Of a stretch of DNA of 64,000 nt, positions 13,701 through 26,044 are shown piece after piece. The stretch lies in the NCBI GenBank assembly GCA_001600455.1, contig BCKC01000006.1, positions 2,232,001-2,296,000 of the forward strand, given 5' to 3'. The notes under the pieces are model-generated. The model searched no databases. It worked only from the letters and a program-made list of their open reading frames with translations, and was not told the DNA's origin. Position 1 is the stretch's first letter. Every line of letters starts with the position of its first letter. The stretch comes from Endocalyx cinctus. Its lineage: Eukaryota > Ascomycota > Sordariomycetes > Amphisphaeriales > Apiosporaceae. A program made the position numbers and the translations under genes.

Positions 13701-16700
13701 AAAAAGAAGATGATGACGATGATGGCAGGTGTCGATGAACAGAAGGCAATCGCGAGCTCAGCAATACCGCACGTTGAATCGGATAAAAAGGGCAAAATAA
13801 AATCGGCATGACGAGTATCAGGTATCAAGAACTTTCTAAACCCGACAACGGTGAGGCCCGAGTTAAGCGAGACTCGGCTGATGCTGTAGAACAAAAAAAT
13901 AGTGATAACCGTTGCCGTACACAAAGCGAGTAGACAGAGGCTTTCGGCCTCGATTACTGTCAAAATGACAAGATGGATTCAATTCATGAAGACAGCGATA
14001 GCCGAGCAGGGAACTTCCCAGTTTTACCTGCCCAGAGGCTGATTTAAATAAGCCGACGTCGAAATAGCACCTTCCCAAACAGAGAGGGCTGCAATTCGAA
14101 ACTCTCTCGCATGGAGTACGTTGTTAATAGCGCACCTGATCAACGACTATCTCCTGTCCCGTCATCTCACTGGGTCGATATAAGCCAATACAGGAGATAT
14201 TGCCTTTACGAAAGCAGGATGACGGGCTGGCACCTATCATCTTCTCTCGACGATGAAGTCTGCCTTGCCAACCTGCCAGCCAGCCAGACCGCCTGCCTGC
14301 TTGCGGGCCTTTTATTTTCATTTATTCTTTTTTTTTTCTATCAAACCATGTCGTAATTGAACCACCATGCGGGGACGAGGTGGGGGGGGGGACAGTGAAG
14401 GGAAAACCTGTGCTTCATGCGGGCAGCCTTTTTTCTCCTTCACGTCAACGAAAGTTTAATGTAGATTAGGGCAAATGTCGTGCACCGCCAGATCGGCGGG
14501 AACATGGGGGAAAAAAGGCGGTCCGGTCTGCGACATAAACTTCTTTCGAGAACCTATCAACGGCGATCGCAACCGCCGCCAAAGCTGCAAATTGCCGTGC
14601 GGTGTAGATAATAGACTTGCTGCCTGTTCGTCATTTTGCCTTTTTTTTTTTTTTTTGGTGCTCTTCGTAACTCTGGTATATCGTAACCGTACATATGCTG
14701 TATCAAGTAATAACGTACACTCAAAGCCTACTGTACATATTCCTACATTCGTATCTGCGACGCATATAGCAGGTCCTATCAACCTGTCAGGCAGTGGTCA
14801 CGGGTATCGCACCCATCTGCAGCCTAAAGAGACAGCAGAAAAAGACGGGTCGATAAAGAAAAAAAAGAGTATCCGCTCTCTTGCAGATTGGCAATTGTTG
14901 ATGGGCGGCTTGAAGAATGACAACCCAGCGTGCAGCCCCCACATACAGCATCTCTAAGTGGATTGACTTTTAACTAAGCGGATCATCGTGGATATCAAAA
15001 TATTAGAACATGAATCAATATACCGACAATTATGTCTCTTGACTTGGAAAAATGCGTGTCATAAATTTATTGATGAGGCTTCAATTAGTTCATTGATTCT
15101 TACAACGATCAAGAAGTGGCGTATATACTTGGACAATGGCGGTTGGCCGTATCCATACTCATACATACATGACAATACCCTTTACATACTAAATACTCGG
15201 ACGAGAAGTATGTATTTGCATTATGCAACGGTAGTCTTTCCGGCTTTAACCGGTTAACCTTATGCTGGTAAACACGACATCTGAAGAGACAATCAGCTGG
15301 ATTGGGCGAACATACCACAATGACCCCACTGAATTTCGAATAGACTTTCTGCAAGAGATCAACTGTGTGGTACAAGTAACTGGCGGTAACATCAGCTCCG
15401 CGTCCTCTGTCTTCCTGTTACGACGTCTGACCAATATAGTATTACCTAGTTTGAGACGACGTTAACTTTGGTAAAACCTTAGCTGAAATCTAGAAACTCA
15501 AAAAAATCTTTAGGCGAGAGAAAGGTGGTGGACCTTGCATAGTGCGAGATCAAATTAGGATCAGGCCACCGCCGGGAATATATTGTTAGTTGGCTGTGAA
15601 CGAAAGAGCATATTCCCAGCTAAACGTTGCTTTGCTCGTTCTAGAAACAATAAGAGATAGTTAAGTCTACCGCACTAAAAGGGACCTATTTTGATTCCGA
15701 ATGGGTAGGGTAGGGATGCGGCTTCGAACCGAGACATCCGCTAGCCGCCGCCGTCAAAAAGAAAAATTGAAGGTGCTCGCTTCAAAATAATGGCTAGTTG
15801 CCCAGCCTCTAGGATGTGCACTACGCACACGACATAAACTATCCGTATATGGATATATTTGACAAAACACGATGGCTTCATTTGTCGTTCCCGGGGTATG
15901 AATTACAAGGAAGTAGCTTGTTAAGGAGAATAATGGTCAACGCGCGCTTCCACTTCTCTCGCCTGAAATGCACAAGGGGGGATCGATCAGTAGCGCGTAA
16001 AAGGGTCTTGGAAAAGACGACCTTCCACTTTCATATCCAGCTTGTCTGAAACAATCGCCGTGCCTTCGTCGCCAATCGTTTAAGTTTTGATCTTCGATCC
16101 TTATCATTGGAGCCAAAAAAAAGTTGATATTTTATATTCAATTAAAGAAAACAAAAGGGGGGACGGTAAGAAAAGAAAACGAAACAAAACAGGGAATTTT
16201 TTGGAGAAAGACAAGGTACTTAGTAGATAGTAAAGATTAATCGATCCCTTGTTTCTTTTCGAGGGCAACTCTGAATATACGTCATGAGTTCTATCGTTTT
16301 AAATCCCGAGCCCCTTGCACACTTACCAAGATGCTTAAAAACTGATGTTTGTCAAACCAGATCTTTCTAGCCTGGTGATATGAAAACAACCGAGTTCGTG
16401 CGCATAACGCAGGTCATATGCGGCATGGCCCAGAGCCCTTTTTACGGCGTTGCTCTCTTTCTTCTGGATTTCATCCTTCTCGATTACCCATATCGAAGGA
16501 TGCCGGTGCCTCTAGGCTCTCAGTCTTGAGGGACGCTAAACTAAGAGCTGAGGTCTACACGTAGTTAATGAAAAACAAGGGTATCTTATTCAAGTTTCCA
16601 ATTAGCGTAAACGACACTATACGTAACTCTACCCTAAGAACGGGTCGTTTCAAGACAAAGCGCAGTCAAACAAAGATCATCAGGTAAACGTAGGTAAACA

Positions 16701-19184
16701 TCATGAAACCAACATCTTAGAGTCTAATTAAACCTCAATGAGGCTCAACTGAACTATTATGAATAAATAAAAACCCATGTACATATATATGGTATATATA
16801 TACTTGATAATCAGTAAATAGATCTATCGGAATAAAGTAACATGTGAGATTGTACATACTATACTATGCAGTATACGTATACATACATATTTAGTAGTAG
16901 CTTCGGTAGGTAATTACCTAGGCAGCCTAGGTACATACTGTATAGTGTCATGCAGATATGTCGGTACTGCTAGGTAGTTGACCGTTTTGGGCTTTGAAAA
17001 CACATTGGTAATATGAGGGTATTTGATACCTCTTTAAAGGCTAGAATATAATATTTAGAAAAAAGAATAAATTTTTTTTGGTATTCTATACTTTGAGAAC
17101 CGAATCTGGATAAAGACCCGGAAATGGAACCCATGTAAGCCTTTTTTCTCTTTTTTTTTCTTTTTTTTTTTTCTTCACTTATCAACTTACTGTGTACCAA
17201 TAAGTGCATAATAGTGCACTACCTGTACTAAAGATTCACCAACTTTTTCTTTTCAGCGTTTATGGAAGGGCCCGCACAGTTAGTTTATCTCCAGTTGTCT
17301 GTTATTGTATTTACATTGATTCTGTTTTTTCGACGAACAGGGGATAGCGTATTTGCCGCTCTTACTCAGGCTTGACTTAGTAGTCACTGACCATTTAAGT
17401 GTCCTACAGTGCAAGCAGCTGTATTAAGCACATATAAACAATATGTTACGCAAAGAAAACGGATCTCAAGAATATCCCGTTGAGTACTTATGTATATCCA
17501 TACTTATAAATAAATTATCTACAGTATCCTGCCACAAAAGAAAGAAAAAGCGGCGAACTGTAAAAAGTATAAATTTGTGGCCGTACCTCTCGTGGATGAT
17601 AGTACCACGTCTTATCGATAACACTACTACAGTACTATGTAGAAGATTGAATTTTATCTACTCCCGGCCAGCCGGTACAAGTTCAAATCCCCGTTATCCT
17701 CCATCTATCTTATACACGGCAGTGAACCTACTAAGAAGTACTTACCTACTGAATTATCACGGTCAAAGTGATTTACCAAGACAGGTTTATGCAAATCTCT
17801 ATTTTTACGGTATGTCTATCTCCGGACATACATATAACTCAGGCAGTTCAGGCTAGGCTCAGGCTAGAATTCGGTTTAAAGCAGCGTGGCTCAGGTACTT
17901 AAGTACTTATTGAGCATCTAATCCCTGGTGTACTTGTACTTGTAAAACCTACTTATCGGGTTAATTTATGCATCTTTCATCCACCAAAGGATATCCCATC
18001 CGTCCATCCATGACTGAACTGACTGAACTGACCATCAATCAGATTTAGTATACATCCCACTACCGGCCCCTAGTCCCCCCTCTCCAGAATCCCAGAATCC
18101 CACAGTCCCAAGAGTCCATGCTTTTAAGTCATTATTTTACATCACTCGTCACAAAAGTAGCATCCACTCTTAAAAAAAAAAAGATGAACTATTCCAGATC
18201 TTGTTATCGTTCACCTCATTTAAACAAATAAAATAACTTTTTCAAGAGGAGTAAGGGAGAGGGAGAAAAAAAAAACCTGTCGTAAGTGTTTAAAAGTTAA
18301 TACCCTTTAATTATCTATCTACATAATAGTGGTTTAGGTTAGTTCACCTATCAATTTCTTTCTATACTATCCATATACTTTATTATCTACCCTACCTGTC
18401 TCTACCTGCTACCCTAATTATGTCACTTAAATCACTCCATCACCAGTATTCGTCACCAAATCACCTTAGGTACCCAGTCAGTTAGTTTATTCAGTTACTC
18501 GGTCAAGATAATACCTTCTTCTTCTTCTTCTTCTTTTGTGATCTTTTTTTTTTTTGAAACAATATACACATAATCAATCTATCTGGTATATACCATATCT
18601 AGTATACGTTGATAATTAAAAAAAAAAAAAAAAAAAACGTTACCCTATATACACCGTTATTGTAACATTAAACGCCCTACTCATGATCAGATTTATATCT
18701 CATTTTGAGTAGAAAATAGTGAAGGGTAAAAAAAAAAAAAAAGCAAATGAGATAAACATCCCAGAAAGAACAAGAATACGAACATTATCGCCTGTTGTTT
18801 ATGCTCTGACCATCGTTCTTCAGTTTTTTTTTTTTTTATTCTTTCCTTTTTTTCAACAAAACACTTGAATTTTGTACTTTGTACATCTCCCTACACATTA
18901 CTTGATTATTACCTACATATATACATAGTATTTTTACATAACGAACCAGGCTTGGTTTCATCATACCCAAAAGAGGACCGTTTATCCTTTCATTTTCATT
19001 TATTATTCACAATTTTTATTTATTTATTTTTATTTTATTATTACATACTGTCCACTGCGGTACCTCTTACATAGTACACGCACATAATCTCGTCCTTGTA
19101 CCCTACATACTACCAAACCTTAACCTACCCTTCCCTTCCCCGTGGATCTCTTCCAGGTTCTAACCTACCTGTTATGGTAGAGCC
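10793..19184. other. 8.4-kb gene-poor divergent region between vigilin and Ste20
   Basis: I find no protein gene here. The open frames are short and compositionally random, with no splice-compatible neighbours or recognisable domains. The stretch is AT-leaning, with many A/T homopolymers, islands of TAGGTA/TACCTA (near 11940-12320 and 16900-16980), a (CTT)n run near 18516-18534 and a pyrimidine-rich final 1 kb that probably holds the Ste20 promoter and leader. No tRNA or rRNA was recognised. Long non-coding transcripts or strongly decayed transposons cannot be excluded by eye. Confidence 0.55.
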
Positions 19185-22100
19185 ATGGACAGCCATTCAA
19201 ATAATCATTCTCAACGCAGAAAATTAACAAAGAAACCACCATCTCATCATTCTCATAGTTATTCTATCACCAATGGTCGATTTGACGCCCAATCTCTTGA
19301 GAGCAAACGAAGCTCAACGAGTCTGAGACGAGCTCCAAGCGCTCCACACCAGAGAGCTCATACCGCTTCCAGTAACCATACCAATACCGTGTCAAACAAT
19401 TCATCACCCCGTCATCTCCCTTTTACTGCAACTGCAACTACCGCTGCGAACGCGAGTAATACTAGTTCTATAACCACAAACCCTTCACCACCTATCTTTG
19501 CGACCGAGTTTCCTTCTTCTAGTTTTTCGACCCCGCATTATCATTATTCTTCGTCATCCCAAAACTCTCAAAACTCGTATACGCAACCGTCGCCAACCAA
19601 AACAAACCCCGCTGTTGGTGGAGGCGCTGGAATTGGAATTGGCCTTAGTTACTCAACAACCACGACGATATCCGCTGCGAAACCAATGCCCTATTCAACA
19701 TCCACCGCCAACACCAAAAAATCACGACTATCAAATTCTCATCATTTACCGGGACCTTTAGATTTTAAATCGTCGGAAGAATTCGTCGGTGCGCCCTTCG
19801 ACGGCTCTACCATACTCAATCATTTCGACGCCGCCAGGGCACCCACGCAACAATCCTCCGCCTCCCGCAATCGTCCGGTGCCACCACCGTTGGCCACGTC
19901 GAATTCTGACGGGCGCGTCATGAACCGTATCCTCCGCCACTCTGCTAGCTTCTCCGCCTCTGATTCCAAAATGTCAGAGAAACAGAGTTCCCGTATTACC
20001 GAGAATGCCATCGCGCCGAAGCGATACTCCGACGAAGGCAAAGATTCCAAAGGACCCAGCGTATTGAGAAAAAAGTCGGGTTTCTCCGGTCTTATGAGCA
20101 CGTTGGTGGGCTCTCCGAAGAAGCCTATTATTTCAGCACCGGAGAATCCAGTACATGTCACCCATGTTGGCTATGATAGTTCCACAGGCCAATTCACGGT
20201 TCGTTTATCCTGGCAGCGAGACACCGGTAGGCACTGAATATATAAACCCCCGTTACTGACTTTTGTTTTTTTCTTGTTTCGTAGGGTTTACCGAAAGAAT
20301 GGCAGCGCCTCATCAACGAAAGTGGTATTCCAGAGGTCGCCCAAAGGGAGAATCCTCAGATGATTGCAGATATCGTCACCTTCTACAAGGAAGCGACGGA
20401 AAAACCACACGAAGATCAGGTGCTCGAAAAATTTCACGATGTGAGGGCTCCAGAGTTATATGGTCACTCGGGAGGAGGAATGGCAACGTCGCCGAATGTG
20501 TATACATCCAACTTTGCTGGTATGTCACCTATAATCAGTCCACCAGCAAGTCCGAGATTTCCAATCGTGAATAATGAAGGCACCTTCGAGAACCCGCGGG
20601 CTCCTCCGCCGGTTCCTCTACCCGGCAAGAGTCACGCGATACATTCGGCCAAGGATCACCCCAACCTACAGCCTACCCGACCGGCGCCGCGACCGCCTGT
20701 TTCGCTTCAGACGAGAATGGCGCCCCAGCCGCCGTATGCGCCGAAGGATTCCGCTATTGGCATGTCGCAGCCGGGCGAAGACCTGCCGCCCCTCGCATAC
20801 GTTCCTCCGAAGGAAAACGTTCCCATGCTCCCAGAAGAGCACAGATCGAGATCGAACTCGCGCGCTAATGGATCTCAGCCACATACTCCTCATACTCCCG
20901 TCGGGCAGCCATCACCGGCGGTGCAGGCAGCTTACCAACAGCAACTAATGCAGCAGCAGCAGGACCAAGCTATGGCCCAAGCACAGGCCGCCATGAAGGG
21001 CCAGCTTGGCCGGTCTACAAGCACTAACACGAAACAGTTACCGACCCACCCGGTACCTTCGGCACAGCAGCAGCAACAAGTCAGCCGTCCTTCCGAAAAT
21101 AATGGCGGGGTTAATAACGCTGGCCACCCCGGACGGACGGGTCCTTCCGCTCAAGCACGTCCTCGCAACCGTCAACGGCAGAGTACTACTATCGACGTTG
21201 CTGCCGCGTTGAAGAGGATTTGCTCGGAAGGCGATCCTCGGGAAATTTACCGAGGTTTTACAAAGATTGGTCAAGGTGCATCTGGTGGCGTGTACACTGG
21301 CCACGAGAGGGGATCTAATCGCCTAGTTGCTATCAAGCAGATGAACCTTGAGCAACAACCCAAGAAGGATCTCATTATTAATGAAATTTTAGTTATGAAG
21401 GAGAGCGTTCATCCGAATATCGTCAACTTCATAGACAGCTATCTTTGTGCGGGCGAATTATGGGTCATTATGGAATTTATGGAAGGTGGCAGCCTCACGG
21501 ATGTTGTTACGTTCAACATCATGACGGAAGGCCAAATCGCTTCCGTTTGTCGAGAGACTCTGAAGGGTCTCCAACATCTACACTCGAAAGGAGTGATTCA
21601 CAGAGATATCAAGTCGGATAATATTTTGCTATCACTAGATGGATGCATCAAGCTTAGTAGGCTTACCTCCCAACTCCCTTTTTTGTAGCTTCAGAAGCTG
21701 GCAAATTACTGACACGACGATGCTTTACCACAGCCGATTTCGGATTTTGTGCCCAGATCAACGAGGCGCATAACAAGCGCACTACGATGGTGGGAACGCC
21801 GTACTGGATGGCACCGGAAGTGGTAACGAGGAAAGAATATGGACGAAAAGTCGACATTTGGTCTCTCGGTATAATGGCGATCGAGATGATAGAAGGCGAA
21901 CCGCCATACTTAACAGAATCGCCCCTTCGTGCTTTGTGGCTCATTGCTACCAACGGGACGCCGCAAATCAAGGACGAGCAGACATTATCACCCGTATTCA
22001 GGGATTTCCTCTACTTTGCTTTGAAAGTAGATCCAGAGAAGAGGGCAAGCGCCCACGATCTGTTACGAGTACGTTGATTTCCCCGTTTAAGGAGTGTAAT

Positions 22101-22232
22101 TCCTAAGCAATTGGTACTGACGTAGATAATTAGCACGATTTCATGAAGCTTTGTGTTGATCTTGGATCATTATCTCCCTTGGTTCGAGCGGCTAGAGAAG
22201 CTCGACAACAAGAAAAAGCTCGTAAAGGCTAA
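19185..22232 (+). CDS. ste20: p21-activated protein kinase, Ste20 type (CRIB + kinase)
   Basis: Four exons: 19185-20198, 20285-21656, 21734-22068 and 22134-22232; 939 aa. The N-terminal ~310 residues are Ser/Thr/Asn-rich. A CRIB/p21-binding domain starts at about residue 325 ([20 protein letters not shown], continued across intron 1 by [10 protein letters not shown]). A Pro/Gln-rich linker follows, then the kinase domain: glycine loop [17 protein letters not shown] lysine, HRDIKSDN catalytic loop, TDFGF (completed across intron 2), GTPYWMAPE. There is no PH domain before CRIB, which favours Ste20 over Cla4. The C-terminus carries [11 protein letters not shown], resembling the G-beta-binding motif described for Ste20/PAK kinases (SSLxPLI/V followed by hydrophobic and basic residues). 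Role inferred: Cdc42 effector in polarity and MAPK signalling at the cortex. Intron 1 uses a weak GTTCGT donor, chosen because it alone keeps the CRIB frame. Confidence 0.93.
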
Positions 22233-24741
22233 TCACCCCCATTCCTGATATCACGGGGATTTAAGGATACTCTGCTTTTGTTTTATTTGTCTTTTTCATA
22301 TCGCAGAGAAAAAGTTTACACTCGAATGTTAGAATGGCACTGAAGGCACGAAGATGACAATTATGCATAACTAAAATGATTTACAATGTGGGAATCCCAA
22401 TATTTTTTCTTGGGTTGAAGGATGTGGATATGAACGATTCTAGGGGGCCATCTCTATATTCCGAACTTGGAGGTTTATTCCCTACGAAGCGCTATTAAAA
22501 CCGAAAAAAATAATTTTCTTGTACATACATCAGCGCGAGAACGATACCACCTCAGATGGAGGATGTTTGATTTCTTTTTTTTCCCCCTTATCCCTCCGAC
22601 GCGTTTCGAAATTAAAGAGACAGGAGGGGGGTGGTGTGAGAGTCAATGTTTAAGTTACTTTTTTTTTCTTTATCTGTTAAAAGTCTAGACAGCGGATGCA
22701 GACCATGGAAGAAGTCGTGCCTTTAAAGTCTTAGATAATCGATCGAGTTGATATGCATATTCTTGTCGGGCAAGACAATGAGGAACTTGTGTTTGTATTC
22801 TAAGAGCGAGGTCAGATTATCGTCGGTGTCACTAGTTGTTAACCCGGTGCTTTATCTATTAGAACGAAACTTGATAGGATAGAAAATTTACGCATATTTC
22901 AAGAAACCCTTCGGACGAGAAGATACACGCATGAGAGAGAAAAAGTGTCGAAGACCGTCTGTCTAGGTTTGCAGTTGAGAATTGTTCCATGGATTTGCAG
23001 GGGGGGGATATCGAAAAAGACGTAATAACGATACTCTACCCCCCCTATTTTACTTCCTCGCCGTCTCTTATTCAATGCAGCAGATACATATTTAGGTAGG
23101 TTGCGTTACTCGTCATCTCATCTCGACGAAGTACTATAAATATCTAACTCTCCTTTCTTTTTCTTCCCGTAAATCCATCAACCCCCCCCCCTCGTTTTTT
23201 TTTTTTTTGTCTGCCTATTCGCAACTCGAACTGATTGAGGAATCTATCAACCTCACCCCTCCCCTAATTCCCCCCTCCTTTTCTTTCTTTCTTTTCTCCC
23301 GGATAAGACGTCCAGGTAAACCCTGTAAAAAAAAAAAAAAAACAAGTGTTATACGTGTCTTAAAGCTTGTTCTCCTATCATCGACCTCGTTATCCTTGAA
23401 CCCTAGAGCTTGCTGCTAGGTTTACCTTGTTTCGGGCCTGACTATCCATCCCCGTATATTAAGACGAATTTGTGGTTATATGATTGTTGTTGGAAATGGA
23501 GAATGTAAGTCTTTGGTAGTGAAATGGATGGGATGGGGTGTATGACAGATACCATGCTCGTGTATCTGGAGTTTTAAGATGCGAGCTGGGGCAGGAGAGA
23601 ATAGATAGAAAAGGCCCTTACGCGTGTCAATGATTGAACAATGACGATGATTCGATTTTGTCTGATCGTATATTGACTTAAAAGCCCCTTCGTCCCCCTT
23701 CCTATGCATCGACCATAACCCATCTAACTAGTATCTTAGGAATAGGTATAAAAAAAACATCGTCACTTTGACTAGCTAAACCGAACGAAAACACTGGACG
23801 AGAAGCAGCAAACAATAAAGTGAAAAGGCATATAGATATGTGCATATAATCAATAGCACTTTACTTCTTTCGCTTTGTGAGATATTCTCTATCGCTCTAT
23901 CTCTATATCTATCTTCTTTTGTCCCCCTTTCTCTTCATTTCTAATACCACAGATATCTCTCTCCCTGTTGAGGTAAAACAGCAAACCCCTTTTCCTTTGC
24001 TATATGGTTTTTTTTTATTTGACCAACCCAACATCAACCAAGTGTTTTTTTTTATGTTCATATAAAATCCCGTGTTTTCCCCTCTTGGTGTATCTTTCCC
24101 TCTTGTCTAAAAGTCTTTTTCCAGACATTGAAAAACTTCTTTCTTTTTTTTTATATTCAATATTAAAAATGGTATAAAAAGAATTATGAGTGCCGCGAGG
24201 AGAAAGGAAAGAAAAAAAGACAAACGAGGTAGAGGAAAGGGAAAAAAAAGGGCAATACCCGAAAAATACTGAAACAACGCTGCTTTGTATAAAAAAAAGG
24301 AAATTTAAATTCGAGAGTTTTATACAGAAAATATGAAAATATCCGTTGAGGCTGATGGGAGTGAAATCTTTTTTTTTTTCTTTCCTGGGCAAAATATAGA
24401 AAAGTTGCTTGGTGACAAGCGGCTAGTAATCGGCTAAAGCATTCGAAAAAGAATCGGAGAAGAGAGAGGGTATTTCAGGATGGATGCCACTTTGTGGGGT
24501 AGTGGTTTTTTTTTTTTTTTTTTTTTAACATCTCACAATAATACCTCTTTTATTCTTTCCTTTACTCCAAACTTCTCTCTTAATTCTCTCATCTTTCTAA
24601 TTTTCATCTTTTTTTTTCTTTCCTTTCCTTTTTTTTTTTNTTTTTATTTTTTAAAAATTAAAAAAAAGGAAGGAAAAAAGAGAGAGATAGAAAAATGATG
24701 AGAAAAAAGAAGATGAAGCGCGGAAATCAGCTACGAACCGC
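22233..24741. other. Tail-to-tail intergenic region, Ste20 / SDR
   Basis: 2.5 kb without a supportable gene. It contains long T and A runs (for example 23197-23208, 23325-23342 and 24506-24526), the only ambiguous base of the window (N at 24640, inside a T run) and the 3' UTRs of both flanking genes. Confidence 0.6.
24640..24640. other. Unresolved base (N)
   Basis: A single N inside a long T run. It marks uncertain assembly of a homopolymer; no coding feature is affected. Confidence 0.99.
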
Positions 24742-26001
24742 TTAGTAGCAGGTATAGCCGCCGTCGATAGCGACGTTAGCGCCCGTCACGAAGCCGCTCG
24801 AGTCGCTCGCCAAGAAGACGCAGAGGCCGTTGAGGTCGTCGACGGCGCCGAGGCGGTTCTGCGGCGTCATCGACCGCCAGATCTTCTTCTGGGCCTCGAG
24901 GGCCGGGACGCGGTTCAGGGCCGTGTCCATGTAGCCGGGGGAGATGCAGTTGACGCGAACGTTGTACTTGGCCCACTCGGCCGCGAGGGACTTGCCGAGC
25001 TGGATGACGCCCGCCTTGGACGCGTTGTAGCACGACTGCTCCTGCGGGTAGTTGACGATGGAGCCGCTCATGCTGGCGACGAGGACGATGGAGCCGGGCT
25101 TGCCGGCGGCCATCATGGCGCGGCCGACGGCCTGGCTCATGAGGAAAGATCCCGTCAGGTTGATGTCGATCAGGCGCCGGAACATGGCCGGGTCGTACGT
25201 CTCGGCCTTGATGTTGGAGTCGGCGATGCCGGCGCTGTTGATGAGCACGTCGGGCGCGCCGTACGCCTCGACGCAGGCGTCCACGGCCGCGTTGATGGCG
25301 GCGCCGTCGCGCACGTCCACCTTGAAGAAGGAGACGGGCAGGCCCGTCTTCTCGTGCAGCTCCGCCGCCGACTCGTCCCCGAGCTCCTGGTTCACGTCGA
25401 GCAGGATGATCGCCTTGGCGCCCGCCTCGGCGCACGCGCGCGCCATGTGGTTTCCGAGACCTCGGGCTCCTCTGTTTTTTTTTGAAAGTATTGTGATTTC
25501 ACGTTAGCCTACGAAACTAATCCAATTGCGTGTATATGTATGTGTATGTGTATGCTTTCTAACCACGCAGGAACCGAGAGGGACGATTATATATATTATA
25601 TCGAGGGTTGGCTTCTTCTCTTACCCGGTAACCAGAACGACCTTATCCATCAAGCTCATCTTCTGCATCGTCGGCGGCATCTGGCCGTACACGGACTTGG
25701 ACAGCGGGGTGACGTTCATGTCCTCGGCGGGCGGGAACGGCTTGGGCTTGGCGTCGTCGCGGTTGACGGGTATGCTGTAGTGGTCCTTGGTCGAGCCGGC
25801 GGCGCCGGTCGAGTCGGCCGAGTAGACCGAGACCGGTATCTCGGTCTCGCGCACCACGTCGCTCTTGCATCGGGTCGCCGACTTGCTCAGGGCTCGCGAG
25901 GCGGCCGGTAACGACGCCCTCGAGACGGCGGGTGTGCGGACGGCGGAGGAGAGGAGGGGAGCGGCCGCTCGGGTGAGGCGAAGGGCTGTTCGGCTAGACA
26001 T
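24742..26001 (-). CDS. Short-chain dehydrogenase/reductase, polyol (D-arabinitol/mannitol/sorbose-type), probably mitochondrial
   Basis: Two exons, 25625-26001 and 24742-25471, joined by a 153-nt intron (GTAAGAG donor, CAG acceptor); 368 aa. Residues 1 to about 60 are Arg/Ala/Ser-rich without acids at first (MSSRTALRLTRAAAPLLSSA), typical of a mitochondrial presequence. The Rossmann motif TGGARGLG is rebuilt exactly across the intron. LINSAG stands where NNAG is usual, the catalytic Ser is in VASMSG and the catalytic YxxxK is YNASK. The end DGGYTCY is typical of the mannitol/arabinitol/sorbose reductase subgroup of classical SDRs. The reaction inferred is NAD(P)-dependent interconversion of a sugar alcohol and a ketose; the substrate cannot be fixed from sequence. 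Third positions are strikingly G/C-rich compared with flanking housekeeping genes. A CA/TG-rich repeat lies 15-43 nt before the ATG. Confidence 0.88.
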
Positions 26002-26015
26002 TTTGGGATAAAAAA

Positions 26016-26044
26016 TGTTTGTGTATGTGTGTGTGTGTGTGTGA
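26016..26044. repeat. TG-rich microsatellite upstream of the SDR start
   Basis: TG repeat with a few interruptions (core 26024-26042), continuing into GAGTGAGAGTGTG. On the sense strand of the SDR gene it is a CA-rich leader starting 15 nt before the ATG. Confidence 0.9.

Noticed and set aside
14475..14957. 160-codon plus-strand open frame in the long desert
   Set aside because: It runs through T16 and other homopolymers, has no domain character and no splice-compatible continuation.
17672..17702. tRNA-like GTTCAAATCC box
   Set aside because: The flanking bases do not form a T stem, and no matching D arm, anticodon arm or acceptor stem is present.
17443..17856. 137-codon plus-strand open frame
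   Set aside because: Composition is that of AT-rich random sequence; no motif and no neighbouring exon.
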